A stretch of DNA of 64,000 nucleotides from an uncultured Flavobacteriaceae bacterium (lineage in GTDB: Bacteria > Bacteroidota > Bacteroidia > Flavobacteriales > Flavobacteriaceae), in contig CALSRG010000001.1 in assembly GCA_943788695.1 (NCBI GenBank), forward strand, positions 806,001-870,000, given 5' to 3'. Below are positions 27,267-38,081 of the stretch, piece after piece; position 1 is the stretch's first letter, and each line of letters starts with the position of its first letter. A program made the position numbers and the translations under genes. The notes beneath the pieces are model-generated. The model saw nothing but the letters and a program-made list of their open reading frames with translations. It ran no database searches and had not been told where the DNA came from.

Positions 27267-27791
27267 ATGTATCAAAAATATAAAAACGCAGAATTGGTAA
27301 AACCAGGAGGTCTCGATTTAAAAGACCGTTTGGTTGGTGTACAGCGTGTTACTAAAGTAACGAAAGGTGGTCGCGCTTTTGGATTTTCAGCAATTGTAGT
27401 TGTTGGAGATGAAGCGGGTGTTGTTGGACATGGTTTAGGGAAATCAAAAGATGTTTCTTCTGCAATAGCTAAAGCTGTTGAAGACGCAAAGAAAAACTTG
27501 GTTCGTATCCCGCTAGTTAAAGGAACGTTGCCTCACGCTCAAAAAGGGAAATACGGCGGTGCAAGAGTGAATATCATTCCGGCTGCACCGGGTACCGGAG
27601 TTATTGCTGGTGGTGCAGTACGTACTGTTTTGGAAGCGGTTGGTGTTCACGATGTGTTGTCTAAGTCTCAAGGATCGTCAAACCCTCACAATGCTGTTAA
27701 AGCGACATTCGACGCTCTATTACAATTGAGAGATGCTAGAACTATTGCGAAAGACCGCGGAATTTCTATCGACAAACTTTTTAAAGGATAA
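27267..27791 (+). CDS. rpsE: 30S ribosomal protein S5
   Basis: uS5 contributes to decoding fidelity and mRNA unwinding. The 174 residues have a double-stranded RNA-binding-like N-terminal domain ([21 protein letters not shown], residues about 20-45) and a C-terminal domain with [21 protein letters not shown]. It has no unusual features. Confidence 0.96.
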   Translation: MYQKYKNAELVKPGGLDLKDRLVGVQRVTKVTKGGRAFGFSAIVVVGDEAGVVGHGLGKSKDVSSAIAKAVEDAKKNLVRIPLVKGTLPHAQKGKYGGARVNIIPAAPGTGVIAGGAVRTVLEAVGVHDVLSKSQGSSNPHNAVKATFDALLQLRDARTIAKDRGISIDKLFKG

Positions 27792-27796
27792 TTGGC

Positions 27797-27976
27797 ATGG
27801 CAAGAATCAGAGTCACTAAAAGAAAAAGTGCAATCAACCGCACAAAACGTCAAAAGTTAACACTTGAGGCTTTGGGTTTGGTCAAAATTGGTCAATCTGT
27901 TGAGCACGATGCATCACCTAGCGTGCTAGGAATGGTAAGAAAAGTTAATCATTTGATTTCTGTTGAAGAAATCTAA
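27797..27976 (+). CDS. rpmD: 50S ribosomal protein L30
   Basis: A 59-residue gene between rpsE and rplO, easily missed because of its size. The product starts MARIRVTKRKSAINRT and ends LISVEEI, with the L30 core LTLEALGLVKIGQSVEHD and VLGMVRKVNH. uL30 is a small 23S-binding protein next to 5S rRNA. Spacing is 5 bases before and 14 bases after. Confidence 0.94.
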   Translation: MARIRVTKRKSAINRTKRQKLTLEALGLVKIGQSVEHDASPSVLGMVRKVNHLISVEEI

Positions 27977-27990
27977 CTAGGGAGATAAGT

Positions 27991-28443
27991 ATGGAATTAA
28001 ATAATTTACAACCGGCAGCAGGGTCCGTTAAAAGTGAAGGAAAACGCGTAGGTCGTGGTCAAGGATCAGGTAAAGGCGGAACCGCAACTCGCGGCCATAA
28101 AGGAGCGAAGTCTCGTTCTGGTTATTCAAAAAAGATTGGTTTTGAAGGAGGTCAAATGCCACTCCAACGTCGGGTTCCAAAATTTGGTTTCAAAAACATT
28201 AATCGTGTTGAATACCAAGGGATTAATTTAGATACCATTCAAGTATTGGTTGATAATAAAAAAATTAAAGATACTTTAGGTCTAGAAAACATGATAGCAT
28301 TGCGTTTATCAACTCATAACGATTTAGTGAAAATTTTGGGTCGTGGTGAGTTAAAATCCGCAATAAAAGTTTCGGCACATAAATTTACTGCATCAGCGAA
28401 AGCAGCGATTGAAGCTGCTGGAGGTGAAGCAATAACACTATAA
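27991..28443 (+). CDS. rplO: 50S ribosomal protein L15
   Basis: uL15 enters late 50S assembly and has a long glycine- and arginine-rich N-terminal tail, here residues 15-55 (KRVGRGQGSGKGGTATRGHKG, GFEGGQMPLQRRVPKFGF). The 150-residue length is normal. It precedes secY by 16 bases. Confidence 0.95.
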   Translation: MELNNLQPAAGSVKSEGKRVGRGQGSGKGGTATRGHKGAKSRSGYSKKIGFEGGQMPLQRRVPKFGFKNINRVEYQGINLDTIQVLVDNKKIKDTLGLENMIALRLSTHNDLVKILGRGELKSAIKVSAHKFTASAKAAIEAAGGEAITL

Positions 28444-28459
28444 GCACCAAATCTGTATT

Positions 28460-29809
28460 ATGAAGTTCATCGATAACATTAAAAACGTCTGGCGCATTAC
28501 CGAACTCAAGGATCGCATCCTTTTGACGCTTGGATTGTTGTTGGTATACCGTTTCGGAGCACAGGTTGTGCTTCCAGGCATTGATCCCACGCTTCTAGGA
28601 GGATTAACGAGTAGCACGGATAGTGGATTACTTGGACTTTTAAACGCCTTTACAGGAGGAGCCTTTGCCAATGCATCGATATTTGCGCTGGGAATTATGC
28701 CTTATATTTCTGCATCTATTGTAGTGCAATTAATGGGACTGGCAATCCCATATTTACAAAAACTTCAGAAAGAAGGTGAGAGTGGTCGTAGAAAGATCAA
28801 TCAAATTACGCGGTGGTTAACCATAGCTATCTGTTTAGTTCAGGCACCAGGTTATCTTGCAAGTTTACCTTCTTTAGGTATCCCAAGTGAAGCCTTCTTG
28901 CTCGGTCAAGGTGGTGTGTTTTATTTTTCATCCATAGCTATTTTGGTTACTGGATGTATTTTTGCCATGTGGTTAGGAGAAAAAATCACAGATAAAGGTA
29001 TTGGAAACGGAATATCACTTTTAATTATGGTAGGTATTATCGCTAATTTACCTCAGGTATTCCTTCAAGAATTTACGTCCCGTGTAAGTGAATCTAACGG
29101 TGGTTTGATTATGATCTTAATCGAATTGGTTGTTTGGTTTGTGATCATATTAGCTTCTGTAATGTTGGTTATGGCTGTGAGAAAAATTGCAGTTCAATAC
29201 GCGCGTCGCTCCACCTCCGGTAATTACGATAGTGCTGCTGCAGGAGCGCGTCAATATATTCCTTTAAAATTGAATGCATCAGGGGTTATGCCGATCATTT
29301 TTGCGCAAGCAATTATGTTTGTCCCAAGTTTGATTGGTGGAAGTGGAATGCTTAAAGATACTGCAACAGGCCAATGGCTTCAAGCACAGTTTTCTGATAT
29401 TTTCGGATTGACTTACAATCTTGTGTTCGCATTTTTAATTATTGTATTTACATATTTTTATACCGCAATCACAGTACCAACAAATAAAATGGCTGACGAC
29501 TTAAAGCGCAGCGGTGGCTTTATTCCAGGCATTCGACCTGGGACTGAAACTTCGGAATATCTTGATGGAATCATGTCGCAGATAACACTTCCAGGATCTA
29601 TATTTTTGGCAGTTTTGGCAATTTTTCCGGCTATTATTGTTAAACTGATGAATGTTCAAGCAGGTTGGGCTATCTTTTTTGGAGGTACGTCCTTGTTAAT
29701 TATGGTTGGTGTAGCAATCGATACCATGCAACAAATTAATTCGTATTTGTTGAATAAGCACTACGATGGGCTGATGAAAACTGGAAAAAACAGAAAATCA
29801 ATTGTATAA
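28460..29809 (+). CDS. secY: Protein translocase subunit SecY
   Basis: SecY is the channel of the general secretion system in the inner membrane. The 449 residues show ten hydrophobic segments. Conserved stretches include GIMPYISASIVVQLM in TM2, LQKLQKEGESGRRKINQ in the first cytosolic loop and KRSGGFIPGIRPG in the large SecA/ribosome-binding loop. It lies inside the spc operon after rplO, so translocation capacity tracks ribosome supply. Confidence 0.97.
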   Translation: MKFIDNIKNVWRITELKDRILLTLGLLLVYRFGAQVVLPGIDPTLLGGLTSSTDSGLLGLLNAFTGGAFANASIFALGIMPYISASIVVQLMGLAIPYLQKLQKEGESGRRKINQITRWLTIAICLVQAPGYLASLPSLGIPSEAFLLGQGGVFYFSSIAILVTGCIFAMWLGEKITDKGIGNGISLLIMVGIIANLPQVFLQEFTSRVSESNGGLIMILIELVVWFVIILASVMLVMAVRKIAVQYARRSTSGNYDSAAAGARQYIPLKLNASGVMPIIFAQAIMFVPSLIGGSGMLKDTATGQWLQAQFSDIFGLTYNLVFAFLIIVFTYFYTAITVPTNKMADDLKRSGGFIPGIRPGTETSEYLDGIMSQITLPGSIFLAVLAIFPAIIVKLMNVQAGWAIFFGGTSLLIMVGVAIDTMQQINSYLLNKHYDGLMKTGKNRKSIV

Positions 29810-29816
29810 CTGAACT

Positions 29817-30032
29817 ATGGCAAAACAATCAGCAATAGAACAAGACGGCACCATAAAAGAGGCACTATCCAATGCTATGTTTCGTGTTGAATTGGAAAAT
29901 GAACATATTGTAACTGCCCATATTTCAGGAAAAATGAGAATGCATTATATTAAACTATTACCAGGTGATCGTGTTAAACTTGAAATGAGTCCATACGATT
30001 TATCAAAGGCTAGAATAACTTATCGATACTAA
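29817..30032 (+). CDS. infA: Translation initiation factor IF-1
   Basis: IF-1 blocks the A site of the 30S subunit during initiation. The 71 residues form a single S1-like OB fold with [32 protein letters not shown] and [16 protein letters not shown]. The gene lies 7 bases after secY and 4 before rpmJ. Confidence 0.96.
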   Translation: MAKQSAIEQDGTIKEALSNAMFRVELENEHIVTAHISGKMRMHYIKLLPGDRVKLEMSPYDLSKARITYRY

Positions 30033-30036
30033 AACT

Positions 30037-30153
30037 ATGAAAGTAAGAGCATCCATAAAAAAAAGAAGTGCTGATTGTAAAATCGTACGACGTAAAGGCA
30101 AGCTTTACGTAATAAACAAAAAGAATCCTAAATTCAAACAAAGACAAGGGTAA
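30037..30153 (+). CDS. rpmJ: 50S ribosomal protein L36, zinc-independent (C-) form
   Basis: A 38-residue gene between infA and rpsM. The product starts [16 protein letters not shown] and ends NPKFKQRQG. Of the zinc-ribbon residues only C14 remains; the usual C11, C27 and H32 are Ser, Asn and Lys. It therefore cannot bind zinc in the standard way. bL36 stabilises 23S rRNA near the L7/L12 stalk base. Confidence 0.93.
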   Translation: MKVRASIKKRSADCKIVRRKGKLYVINKKNPKFKQRQG

Positions 30154-30155
30154 CT

Positions 30156-30530
30156 ATGGCAAGAATTGCAGGGGTAGACATCCCAAAACAGAAACGCGGC
30201 GTCATTGCTTTGACCTATATCTTCGGAGTAGGACGAAGTCGCGCAAAAGAAATTTTAGACCATGCGAAGGTCGATGAAAATAAAAAAGTATCCGATTGGA
30301 GCGATGACGATATCAGTAACATACGTACTGCTATAGCGAATTTCACTATCGAAGGTGAGTTGCGATCTGAAACACAATTAAACATCAAGCGATTGATGGA
30401 TATCGGCTGTTATCGTGGTATTCGCCACAGATCAGGTTTACCTTTGAGAGGACAACGAACCAAAAACAACTCGCGTACCAGAAAAGGTAAACGTAAAACC
30501 GTTGCCAACAAGAAAAAAGCGACTAAATAA
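30156..30530 (+). CDS. rpsM: 30S ribosomal protein S13
   Basis: uS13 in the 30S head contacts P-site tRNA and forms bridges with the 50S. The 124 residues include [23 protein letters not shown], the H2TH motif region and [20 protein letters not shown], with a basic tail ending KKATK. It begins 2 bases after rpmJ. Confidence 0.96.
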   Translation: MARIAGVDIPKQKRGVIALTYIFGVGRSRAKEILDHAKVDENKKVSDWSDDDISNIRTAIANFTIEGELRSETQLNIKRLMDIGCYRGIRHRSGLPLRGQRTKNNSRTRKGKRKTVANKKKATK

Positions 30531-30539
30531 TACTAACGA

Positions 30540-30923
30540 ATGGCAAAATCTAATACAAAAAAACGCAAAGTTATTGTTGAATCAAATGGTGAGGCACATG
30601 TCACAGCATCTTTCAATAATATTATCATTTCGTTGACAAATAAAAAGGGAGATGTAATCTCTTGGTCTTCTGCTGGAAAAATGGGCTTTAGAGGGTCAAA
30701 GAAAAACACGCCTTACGCTGCACAACTAGCTGCTGAAGACGCCGCAGGCGTTGCTAAAGAGGCAGGCTTGAGAAAAGTAAAGGTTTTTGTAAAAGGCCCA
30801 GGTGGTGGACGTGAGTCGGCTATCCGTACTTTGCATAATAACGGTATTGAAGTAACTGAAATCATTGATGTTACACCAATGCCACACAATGGGTGTCGTC
30901 CACCGAAGAGAAGACGAGTATAA
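30540..30923 (+). CDS. rpsK: 30S ribosomal protein S11
   Basis: uS11 lies on the 30S platform by the mRNA exit. The 127 residues include [36 protein letters not shown] and the C-terminal [18 protein letters not shown]. An unusually long 84-base gap separates it from rpsD. Confidence 0.96.
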   Translation: MAKSNTKKRKVIVESNGEAHVTASFNNIIISLTNKKGDVISWSSAGKMGFRGSKKNTPYAAQLAAEDAAGVAKEAGLRKVKVFVKGPGGGRESAIRTLHNNGIEVTEIIDVTPMPHNGCRPPKRRRV

Positions 30924-30951
30924 TTAATTTTAACCGCATAAATGTATTATC

Positions 30952-30985
30952 GTTGTCGAAGGATAGCTAGACCTTAATTCACAAC
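30952..30985 (+). ncRNA. Putative structured leader before rpsD
   Basis: Two nested helices: GTTGT (30952-30956) pairs with ACAAC (30981-30985), and AAGG (30959-30962) pairs with CCTT (30972-30975) around a nine-base loop with the self-complementary TAGCTA. The structure lies 22 bases before the rpsD start in the only long gap of the alpha-operon genes. S4 is a known autoregulator in other bacteria, which makes an S4-binding site plausible. Confidence 0.4.
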
Positions 30986-31007
30986 TGTACTTTTAAATTC
31001 AATCAGA

Positions 31008-31613
31008 ATGGCAAGATATATTGGTCCAAAAACAAAAATCGCACGTAAGTTCGGAGAAGCAATTTACGGCGATGACAAGGCGTTTGAAAAACGTAATTAC
31101 CCTCCAGGACAACATGGTAACAACCGTCGACGTGGAAAAAAATCAGAATATGCAATTCAATTGCAGGAAAAGCAAAAAGCAAAATATACATATGGTGTTT
31201 TAGAACGACAATTTCGTAATATGTTCAAAAAGGCTACAGCCTCAAGAGGTATTACAGGAGAGGTTCTTTTACAATTGTGTGAATCTCGTTTAGATAATGT
31301 GGTTTTTCGTATGGGAATTGCACCAAGTCGAAGCGCTGCAAGACAACTCGTTTCTCACAGACATATTACCGTAAATGGTGGTATCGTGAACATTTCGTCT
31401 TATTCTGTTAAAGCAGGAGATGTTGTTGGCGTTCGCGAGAAATCGAAATCAATGGAGGCAATTACCCAGTCGTTGGCTTCTTCTAATCATTTGTATGAAT
31501 GGATTACTTGGAATGACGAAACAATGCTTGGAACTTTTGTTTCTTTACCAGAGCGTATTCAAATTCCAGAAAACATCAATGAGCAATTCATTGTTGAACT
31601 TTACTCGAAATAA
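31008..31613 (+). CDS. rpsD: 30S ribosomal protein S4
   Basis: uS4 is a primary 16S-binding protein that starts assembly of the 30S body. The 201 residues start [21 protein letters not shown] and contain an S4 RNA-binding domain at about 92-155 with [21 protein letters not shown]. In other bacteria S4 also represses its own mRNA, and here a leader with a nested hairpin precedes it. Confidence 0.96.
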   Translation: MARYIGPKTKIARKFGEAIYGDDKAFEKRNYPPGQHGNNRRRGKKSEYAIQLQEKQKAKYTYGVLERQFRNMFKKATASRGITGEVLLQLCESRLDNVVFRMGIAPSRSAARQLVSHRHITVNGGIVNISSYSVKAGDVVGVREKSKSMEAITQSLASSNHLYEWITWNDETMLGTFVSLPERIQIPENINEQFIVELYSK

Positions 31614-31631
31614 AAACTTAGAAGATAAAAC

Positions 31632-32624
31632 ATGGCAATATTAAACTTTCAAAAACCCGATAAAGTCATTATGATCGATTCAACCGATCATGAAGGTAAA
31701 TTCGAATTTAGACCTCTAGAACCTGGATACGGCTTGACTGTAGGCAACGCATTGCGTCGTGTACTTTTGTCATCTCTAGAAGGTTTTGCTATTACTTCTC
31801 TTCGTATAGAGGGTGTAGAACATGAGTTCTCAACCATATCAGGTGTTGCTGAGGATGTAACCGAAATTGTGTTGAATTTAAAGCAAATCAGACTTAAACG
31901 TCAGATTGACGATGTTGACAATGAAATTGTAAGTGTATCTGTTAGCAAACAAAAAACTCTTACTGCTGGTGATTTTCAAAAATTCATTTCAGGGTTTCAG
32001 GTTCTAAACCCTGAATTGGTCATTTGTAATATGGATCCTAAAGTAAAGCTTAATTTTGAAATTACAATTGGTAAAGGGCGTGGATATGTTATTGCCGATG
32101 ATAATAAAAAGGCAGGTGCACCAATAGGTACCATCTTTACAGATTCTATTTACACACCAATTAAAAATGTAAAATTTGGCGTTGAAGATTATCGTGTTGA
32201 ACAAAAAACGGATTACGAAAAACTCATTTTCGAAATCTCAACAGATGGATCAATTACACCAAAAGATGCTTTAACTGAGGCAGCGAAAATTCTGATTCAC
32301 CATTTCATGTTGTTTTCTGATGAGCGTATCACCCTAGAGGCTGATGAAATTGCTCAAACAGAAACTTATGATGAAGAATCATTACACATGCGTCAATTGT
32401 TAAAAACACGTTTGGTTGATATGGATCTGTCGGTTCGTGCTTTGAATTGTCTAAAGGCAGCCGAAGTAGAAACTTTAGGCGATTTAGTATCGTTTAATAA
32501 AAATGATTTGATGAAATTCAGAAACTTTGGTAAAAAGTCGTTAACAGAACTCGAAGAGTTGGTAAATGTCAAAGGTTTGAATTTTGGTATGGACTTGAGC
32601 AAATACAAACTAGATCGAGACTAA
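31632..32624 (+). CDS. rpoA: DNA-directed RNA polymerase subunit alpha
   Basis: Alpha scaffolds RNA polymerase assembly, and its C-terminal domain contacts promoter DNA and activators. The 330 residues include the N-terminal dimerisation segment [20 protein letters not shown] and the C-terminal domain at about 255-320 with [22 protein letters not shown] and [14 protein letters not shown]. It is 18 bases after rpsD and 24 before rplQ. Confidence 0.97.
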   Translation: MAILNFQKPDKVIMIDSTDHEGKFEFRPLEPGYGLTVGNALRRVLLSSLEGFAITSLRIEGVEHEFSTISGVAEDVTEIVLNLKQIRLKRQIDDVDNEIVSVSVSKQKTLTAGDFQKFISGFQVLNPELVICNMDPKVKLNFEITIGKGRGYVIADDNKKAGAPIGTIFTDSIYTPIKNVKFGVEDYRVEQKTDYEKLIFEISTDGSITPKDALTEAAKILIHHFMLFSDERITLEADEIAQTETYDEESLHMRQLLKTRLVDMDLSVRALNCLKAAEVETLGDLVSFNKNDLMKFRNFGKKSLTELEELVNVKGLNFGMDLSKYKLDRD

Positions 32625-32648
32625 ACCTCGATTGATAAGTAAAACATT

Positions 32649-33101
32649 ATGAGACACGGAAAGAAAACAAACCACCTCGGAAGAAAAACAGCGCATCGTC
32701 GCTCTATGCTTGCTAACATGGCTTGCTCTTTGATTGAACACAAACGCATCAATACTACGGTAGCCAAGGCTAAAGCCTTAAAAGTTTTTGTGGAGCCGTT
32801 GATTACAAAATCCAAAGAGGACACTACACACAATCGTCGAATTGTATTTAGCCGTCTACGACAAAAGGAGGCTATCACTGAATTGTTCGATAATGTTGGC
32901 AAAAAAGTTGCTGGCCGTCCAGGAGGTTACACACGTATCATCAAGTTAGGACATCGATTGGGTGACAATGCTGATATGGCAATGGTAGAGTTAGTTGATT
33001 ACAACGAATTGTACATCGCGCCGCGTCCTGCGAAGAGAACTAAGAATGTAGCTGCTGCTCAAGTTGTAGCAGCACCAGTTTCTTCGTCTGAAGAAGAATA
33101 A
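32649..33101 (+). CDS. rplQ: 50S ribosomal protein L17
   Basis: bL17 lies near the tunnel exit. The 150 residues start [21 protein letters not shown]; the conserved core ends about residue 115 (ELVDYNELY), and a low-complexity tail follows ([16 protein letters not shown]). Such tails vary between Bacteroidota species. It is the last gene of the ribosomal run and is followed by a strong terminator. Confidence 0.95.
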   Translation: MRHGKKTNHLGRKTAHRRSMLANMACSLIEHKRINTTVAKAKALKVFVEPLITKSKEDTTHNRRIVFSRLRQKEAITELFDNVGKKVAGRPGGYTRIIKLGHRLGDNADMAMVELVDYNELYIAPRPAKRTKNVAAAQVVAAPVSSSEEE

Positions 33102-33124
33102 ATTTTTTAAGTTAATATTTATTT

Positions 33125-33157
33125 AAAAAAGGGGAGGCAATTTGTTTCCCCTTTTTT
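33125..33157 (+). terminator. Intrinsic terminator after rplQ
   Basis: AAAAAAGGGGA and TCCCCTTTTTT form an 11-bp stem with an 11-base loop, and the right arm ends in a T-run. It terminates the ribosomal protein/rpoA transcript. Confidence 0.88.
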
Positions 33158-33190
33158 GTTTTTACCGAACATAAATCAAGTCAGTTTTAT

Positions 33191-33198
33191 TAATTTTG
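33191..33198 (+). promoter_or_regulatory. Putative -7 box of carA
   Basis: TAATTTTG matches TAnnTTTG and lies 25 bases before ATG 33224. No TTG is seen at the expected -33 position. The upstream terminator makes a separate promoter likely. Confidence 0.4.
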
Positions 33199-33223
33199 TC
33201 AAACTCTTAATGTATTTCCTTTT

Positions 33224-34321
33224 ATGACATCATCCAACAGACTCAACGCCGTTCTTTTGCTAAAGGACGGTACTATTTTTCATGGAAAGGCTATTGGTGA
33301 TGAAGGTACCGCTTTTGGTGAAGTCTGTTTTAATACTGGAATGACCGGCTATCAAGAAATTTTTACGGACCCTTCTTATTTTGGACAATTAATGATCACC
33401 ACCAATGCGCATATTGGTAATTATGGTGTAAATAAAAATGAAGTAGAGTCCGATAATATTAAAATTGCTGGATTGATTTGTAAGAATTTTAGTTTTGACT
33501 ATTCAAGAATTGACGCTGAATCTGACTTAAAAACTTTTTTAGACGCAAATAATCTGATGGCTATTTCTGATGTTGATACAAGAGCTTTAGTGAGTCACAT
33601 TAGAGACCACGGTGCCATGAATGCCGCAATTTCAACCGACGTTGATAATATCGCAGGATTAAAAAAACAACTTGATGCGGTACCAGATATGAATGGTCTA
33701 GAATTGGCTTCAAAAGTATCAACTAAAGAATCTTATTTTTTTGGTGATGAGTCAGCACCATTTAAAGTTGCTGCGCTTGACATTGGAATTAAAACTAACA
33801 TACTGAGAAATTTATCTCAAAGAGGTTGTTATGTTAAAGTGTTTCCATACAACACCTCTTTTAGTGAGATGAAAGCTTGGGAGCCTGACGGCTATTTTAT
33901 TTCTAACGGACCAGGAGACCCGGCGCCCTTAAGCGAAGCTATCGATGTTGCAAAGAATATTATCAAAGAAGGAATACCATTGTTTGGGATTTGTTTAGGC
34001 CATCAAATCATCGCTTTGGCGAATGGGATTAGTACTTATAAAATGCACAATGGCCATCGCGGAATCAATCATCCTGTTAAAAATTTATTGACAGGCAAGG
34101 GCGAAATAACTTCACAAAATCATGGATTTGCTATAAATCGTGAAGAAACAGAAAACCATGAGGATGTAGAAATTACACACGAACATCTTAATGACGGGAC
34201 TGTAGCTGGTATTCGAATGAAGTCGAAACCTGTGTTTTCTGTTCAGTTTCACCCTGAAGCAAGTCCGGGACCTCATGATTCGTCCTATTTGTTCGATTCA
34301 TTTGTGAAAAGCTTGGCTTAG
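33224..34321 (+). CDS. carA: Carbamoyl-phosphate synthase small (glutaminase) subunit
   Basis: CarA releases ammonia from glutamine and channels it to CarB for carbamoyl phosphate, which feeds pyrimidine and arginine synthesis. The 365 residues have an N-terminal CPSase domain (about 1-150) and a class I glutaminase domain with nucleophile C257 in LFGICLGHQ and the H343/E345 pair in FSVQFHPEASPGPHD. carB is not adjacent. The placement after rplQ is a familiar flavobacterial order. Confidence 0.95.
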   Translation: MTSSNRLNAVLLLKDGTIFHGKAIGDEGTAFGEVCFNTGMTGYQEIFTDPSYFGQLMITTNAHIGNYGVNKNEVESDNIKIAGLICKNFSFDYSRIDAESDLKTFLDANNLMAISDVDTRALVSHIRDHGAMNAAISTDVDNIAGLKKQLDAVPDMNGLELASKVSTKESYFFGDESAPFKVAALDIGIKTNILRNLSQRGCYVKVFPYNTSFSEMKAWEPDGYFISNGPGDPAPLSEAIDVAKNIIKEGIPLFGICLGHQIIALANGISTYKMHNGHRGINHPVKNLLTGKGEITSQNHGFAINREETENHEDVEITHEHLNDGTVAGIRMKSKPVFSVQFHPEASPGPHDSSYLFDSFVKSLA

Positions 34322-34412
34322 TAGCCCAGTCCTGTAAAATCATAATAAGCACTGTAAAATAAATTCAAACATTGCGAACTACAATGTGTAAATTCGCGTC
34401 AAACTAAAATAA

Positions 34413-35702
<1,290 letters not shown>

Positions 35703-35784
35703 TTTGACTGACTTATTTATAAATTTTAACGTTTGGGCCTCCATGCTTGTGAGTTAAATCCTTTTTAATGACTGCTTAATTTAG

Positions 35785-35792
35785 TATATTTG
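35785..35792 (+). promoter_or_regulatory. -7 box of gltA
   Basis: TATATTTG matches TAnnTTTG, with only a weak T-rich element at the -33 position near 35762-35766. It lies 21 bases before the gltA ATG at 35814. Confidence 0.55.
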
Positions 35793-35813
35793 TTGACATA
35801 AAATATTACCAAT

Positions 35814-37097
35814 ATGAGCACTAAAGCTACCCTAAATTATAACGACTTATCAATTGATTTGCCTGTCATTACGGGCTCTGAGAATGAGAGTGCTATCGAC
35901 ATTGCTGCACTGAGAAGTGGTGCTAATTTGGTAACGATTGATCCTGGATTTAAAAACACCGGCTCGTGCGAAAGTGCAATTACGTTTTTAGATGGCGACA
36001 AAGGAATATTGCGTTATCGTGGATATTCTATTGAGGAGTTAGCTGAAAAGGCTTCTTTTTTAGAAGTCGCTTATCTTTTAATTTTTGGAGAATTACCGAA
36101 CACCGAACAACTTGAGGTGTTTGAAAATGATATTAAATCAAACTCTGTAGTAGATGAAGATATTAAAAAGATCATTGATGCTTTCCCTAAGGCGGCTCAT
36201 CCAATGGGAGTTCTCGCTTCGTTGACGAGTGCTTTAACAGCCTTTAACCCAAGTTCTGTAAATGTGAACTCCGAGGCAGACATGTACAAGGCGATTGTTA
36301 AAATCATGGGTAAATTCCCTGTGCTGGTTGCATGGACTATGAGGAAAACTCAAGGTTTGCCTATTGATTACGGTGATAAAAACTTGGACTATGTTGGCAA
36401 CATCATGAAAATGATGTTTGGTCAACCAAACGAGGGATTCAAAGTTAATCCTGCAGTCAAAGAGGCTTTGAATAAACTTTTGATATTGCATGCTGATCAT
36501 GAGCAAAACTGTTCTACTTCTACGGTTCGAATTGTAGGGTCTTCACACGCAGGCTTGTTCGCTTCTTTATCAGCAGGAATATCAGCACTTTGGGGACCAC
36601 TTCATGGCGGTGCTAATCAAGCTGTTTTAGAAATGCTCGAAGCTATTCGTGAAGACGGTGGTGATACTGCTAAATTTATGATGAAAGCTAAAGATAAAAA
36701 CGATCCATTTAGATTGATGGGCTTTGGTCATCGTGTTTATAAAAACTTTGATCCTCGTGCTCGGATTATTAAAAAGGCTGCTGATGAAGTTTTGGAAGAT
36801 CTAGGGATTGATGATCCAGTGCTTGACATTGCCAAATCTTTGGAAAAAGAAGCACTTAATGATCCTTATTTTGTCGATCGTAAATTATATCCAAACGTTG
36901 ATTTTTATTCTGGGATTATATACCGGTCATTGGGAATCCCAGTTCAGATGTTTACAGTAATGTTTGCATTAGGACGTTTGCCAGGTTGGATCGCACAGTG
37001 GCGAGAAATGCGACTAGGAAAAGAGCCTATTGGTCGTCCTAGACAGATTTATACAGGAGCAACACTTCGCTCATATGTAGATATTTCACACCGATAG
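35814..37097 (+). CDS. gltA: Citrate synthase (type II)
   Basis: Citrate synthase condenses oxaloacetate with acetyl-CoA to open the TCA cycle. The 427 residues match the hexameric type II form. Catalytic residues appear as the histidines in GPLHGGANQAV and GFGHRVYKNFDPRA, and the aspartate in YPNVDFYSG. HADHEQNCSTSTVR is also conserved. It is followed by the amidinotransferase gene after 21 bases. Confidence 0.96.
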   Translation: MSTKATLNYNDLSIDLPVITGSENESAIDIAALRSGANLVTIDPGFKNTGSCESAITFLDGDKGILRYRGYSIEELAEKASFLEVAYLLIFGELPNTEQLEVFENDIKSNSVVDEDIKKIIDAFPKAAHPMGVLASLTSALTAFNPSSVNVNSEADMYKAIVKIMGKFPVLVAWTMRKTQGLPIDYGDKNLDYVGNIMKMMFGQPNEGFKVNPAVKEALNKLLILHADHEQNCSTSTVRIVGSSHAGLFASLSAGISALWGPLHGGANQAVLEMLEAIREDGGDTAKFMMKAKDKNDPFRLMGFGHRVYKNFDPRARIIKKAADEVLEDLGIDDPVLDIAKSLEKEALNDPYFVDRKLYPNVDFYSGIIYRSLGIPVQMFTVMFALGRLPGWIAQWREMRLGKEPIGRPRQIYTGATLRSYVDISHR

Positions 37098-37118
37098 TTT
37101 TAGCAGATAAATCTATTT

Positions 37119-38033
37119 ATGTTGCTTCTACACATTAACGACGAGTCGTCCAATCTCAAAAGTGTTATTGTTGGTATTGCGAATAGTAATGGTCCTCAAC
37201 CTTCGCCAGAAGACTGTTATGACCCTAAAAGTCTGCGACATGTTTTAGCCGGAACATATCCGATAGAAAAAGATATGATCGCTGAACTTGCAGAATTCGT
37301 TGCTGTTTTAGAGGAGTATCAAGTTAAAGTGTATCGGCCTGAAGTTATTGAAAATTACAATCAAATTTTTTCGCGAGATATTGGTTTTGTTATAGATGAC
37401 ACTTTTGTGAAGTCAAATATTCTTCCCGATCGCGCTGGCGAATTGAATGCCATTAATTATCTCATCTCACAAATTCATCCCTCAAAGGTTATTGAATTAC
37501 CTCAGGAATGTCATGTAGAAGGAGGTGATGTGGTGGTGTATAATGATTATCTTTTTATAGGGACTTATTACGGTTCGGATTACTCCGAATACATCACGGC
37601 AAGAACGAATAAAGCAGCTATTAAAGCATTGTCAAAATTATTTCCATCGAAAACAGTTAAGCCCTTGGAATTAAAAAAATCTAATACGGATCCCAAATCC
37701 AATGCCCTTCATTTAGATTGCTGTTTTCAGCCTTTAGGACAAGGAAAAGCGATTATGCATCCAGGTGGATTTCTACACCAAGAAGATGTAGAGTGGATTA
37801 GGGCATTTTTTGGCAGAGATAATATTTTTGAAATAGATGCCTTTGAAATGACGCAAATGCATTCTAATATTTTCTCAATTTCTAATGAAGTTGTGGTTAT
37901 TGAAAAACGGTTTGTCCGACTGAACGCCTGGTTGGTTGATAACGGATTTACAACTGAGGCAATCAATTTTTCAGAAATTTCTAAACAAGGAGGCTTGCTT
38001 CGTTGCGCTACTTTGCCACTAGAGAGGGCATAA
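37119..38033 (+). CDS. DDAH/arginine deiminase-like guanidino-hydrolase
   Basis: A 304-residue protein of the amidinotransferase/dimethylarginine dimethylaminohydrolase fold (five-bladed beta/alpha propeller). The catalytic set is visible: acidic residue in VEGGD (133-137), histidine in HLD (198-200), and the nucleophile C296 in GLLRCATLPL. It would hydrolyse a guanidine or related C-N bond, but the natural substrate in flavobacteria is unknown to me. It lies downstream of gltA, an order I associate with flavobacteria, probably as a cotranscribed pair. Confidence 0.82.
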   Translation: MLLLHINDESSNLKSVIVGIANSNGPQPSPEDCYDPKSLRHVLAGTYPIEKDMIAELAEFVAVLEEYQVKVYRPEVIENYNQIFSRDIGFVIDDTFVKSNILPDRAGELNAINYLISQIHPSKVIELPQECHVEGGDVVVYNDYLFIGTYYGSDYSEYITARTNKAAIKALSKLFPSKTVKPLELKKSNTDPKSNALHLDCCFQPLGQGKAIMHPGGFLHQEDVEWIRAFFGRDNIFEIDAFEMTQMHSNIFSISNEVVVIEKRFVRLNAWLVDNGFTTEAINFSEISKQGGLLRCATLPLERA

Positions 38034-38057
38034 TAAAGACTACATACAACCGTTGTT

Positions 38058-38065
38058 TAGATTTG
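38058..38065 (+). promoter_or_regulatory. Putative -7 box before the SprT-like gene
   Basis: TAGATTTG matches TAnnTTTG and ends 16 bases before ATG 38082. No clear -33 TTG is visible. Confidence 0.35.
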
Positions 38066-38081
38066 TTATATTTTTACGCGC

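Noticed and set aside
34332-34360. Direct repeat CTGTAAAAT upstream of eno
   Set aside because: Two nine-base copies 20 bp apart in AT-rich spacer are weak, and no hairpin or known site matches.
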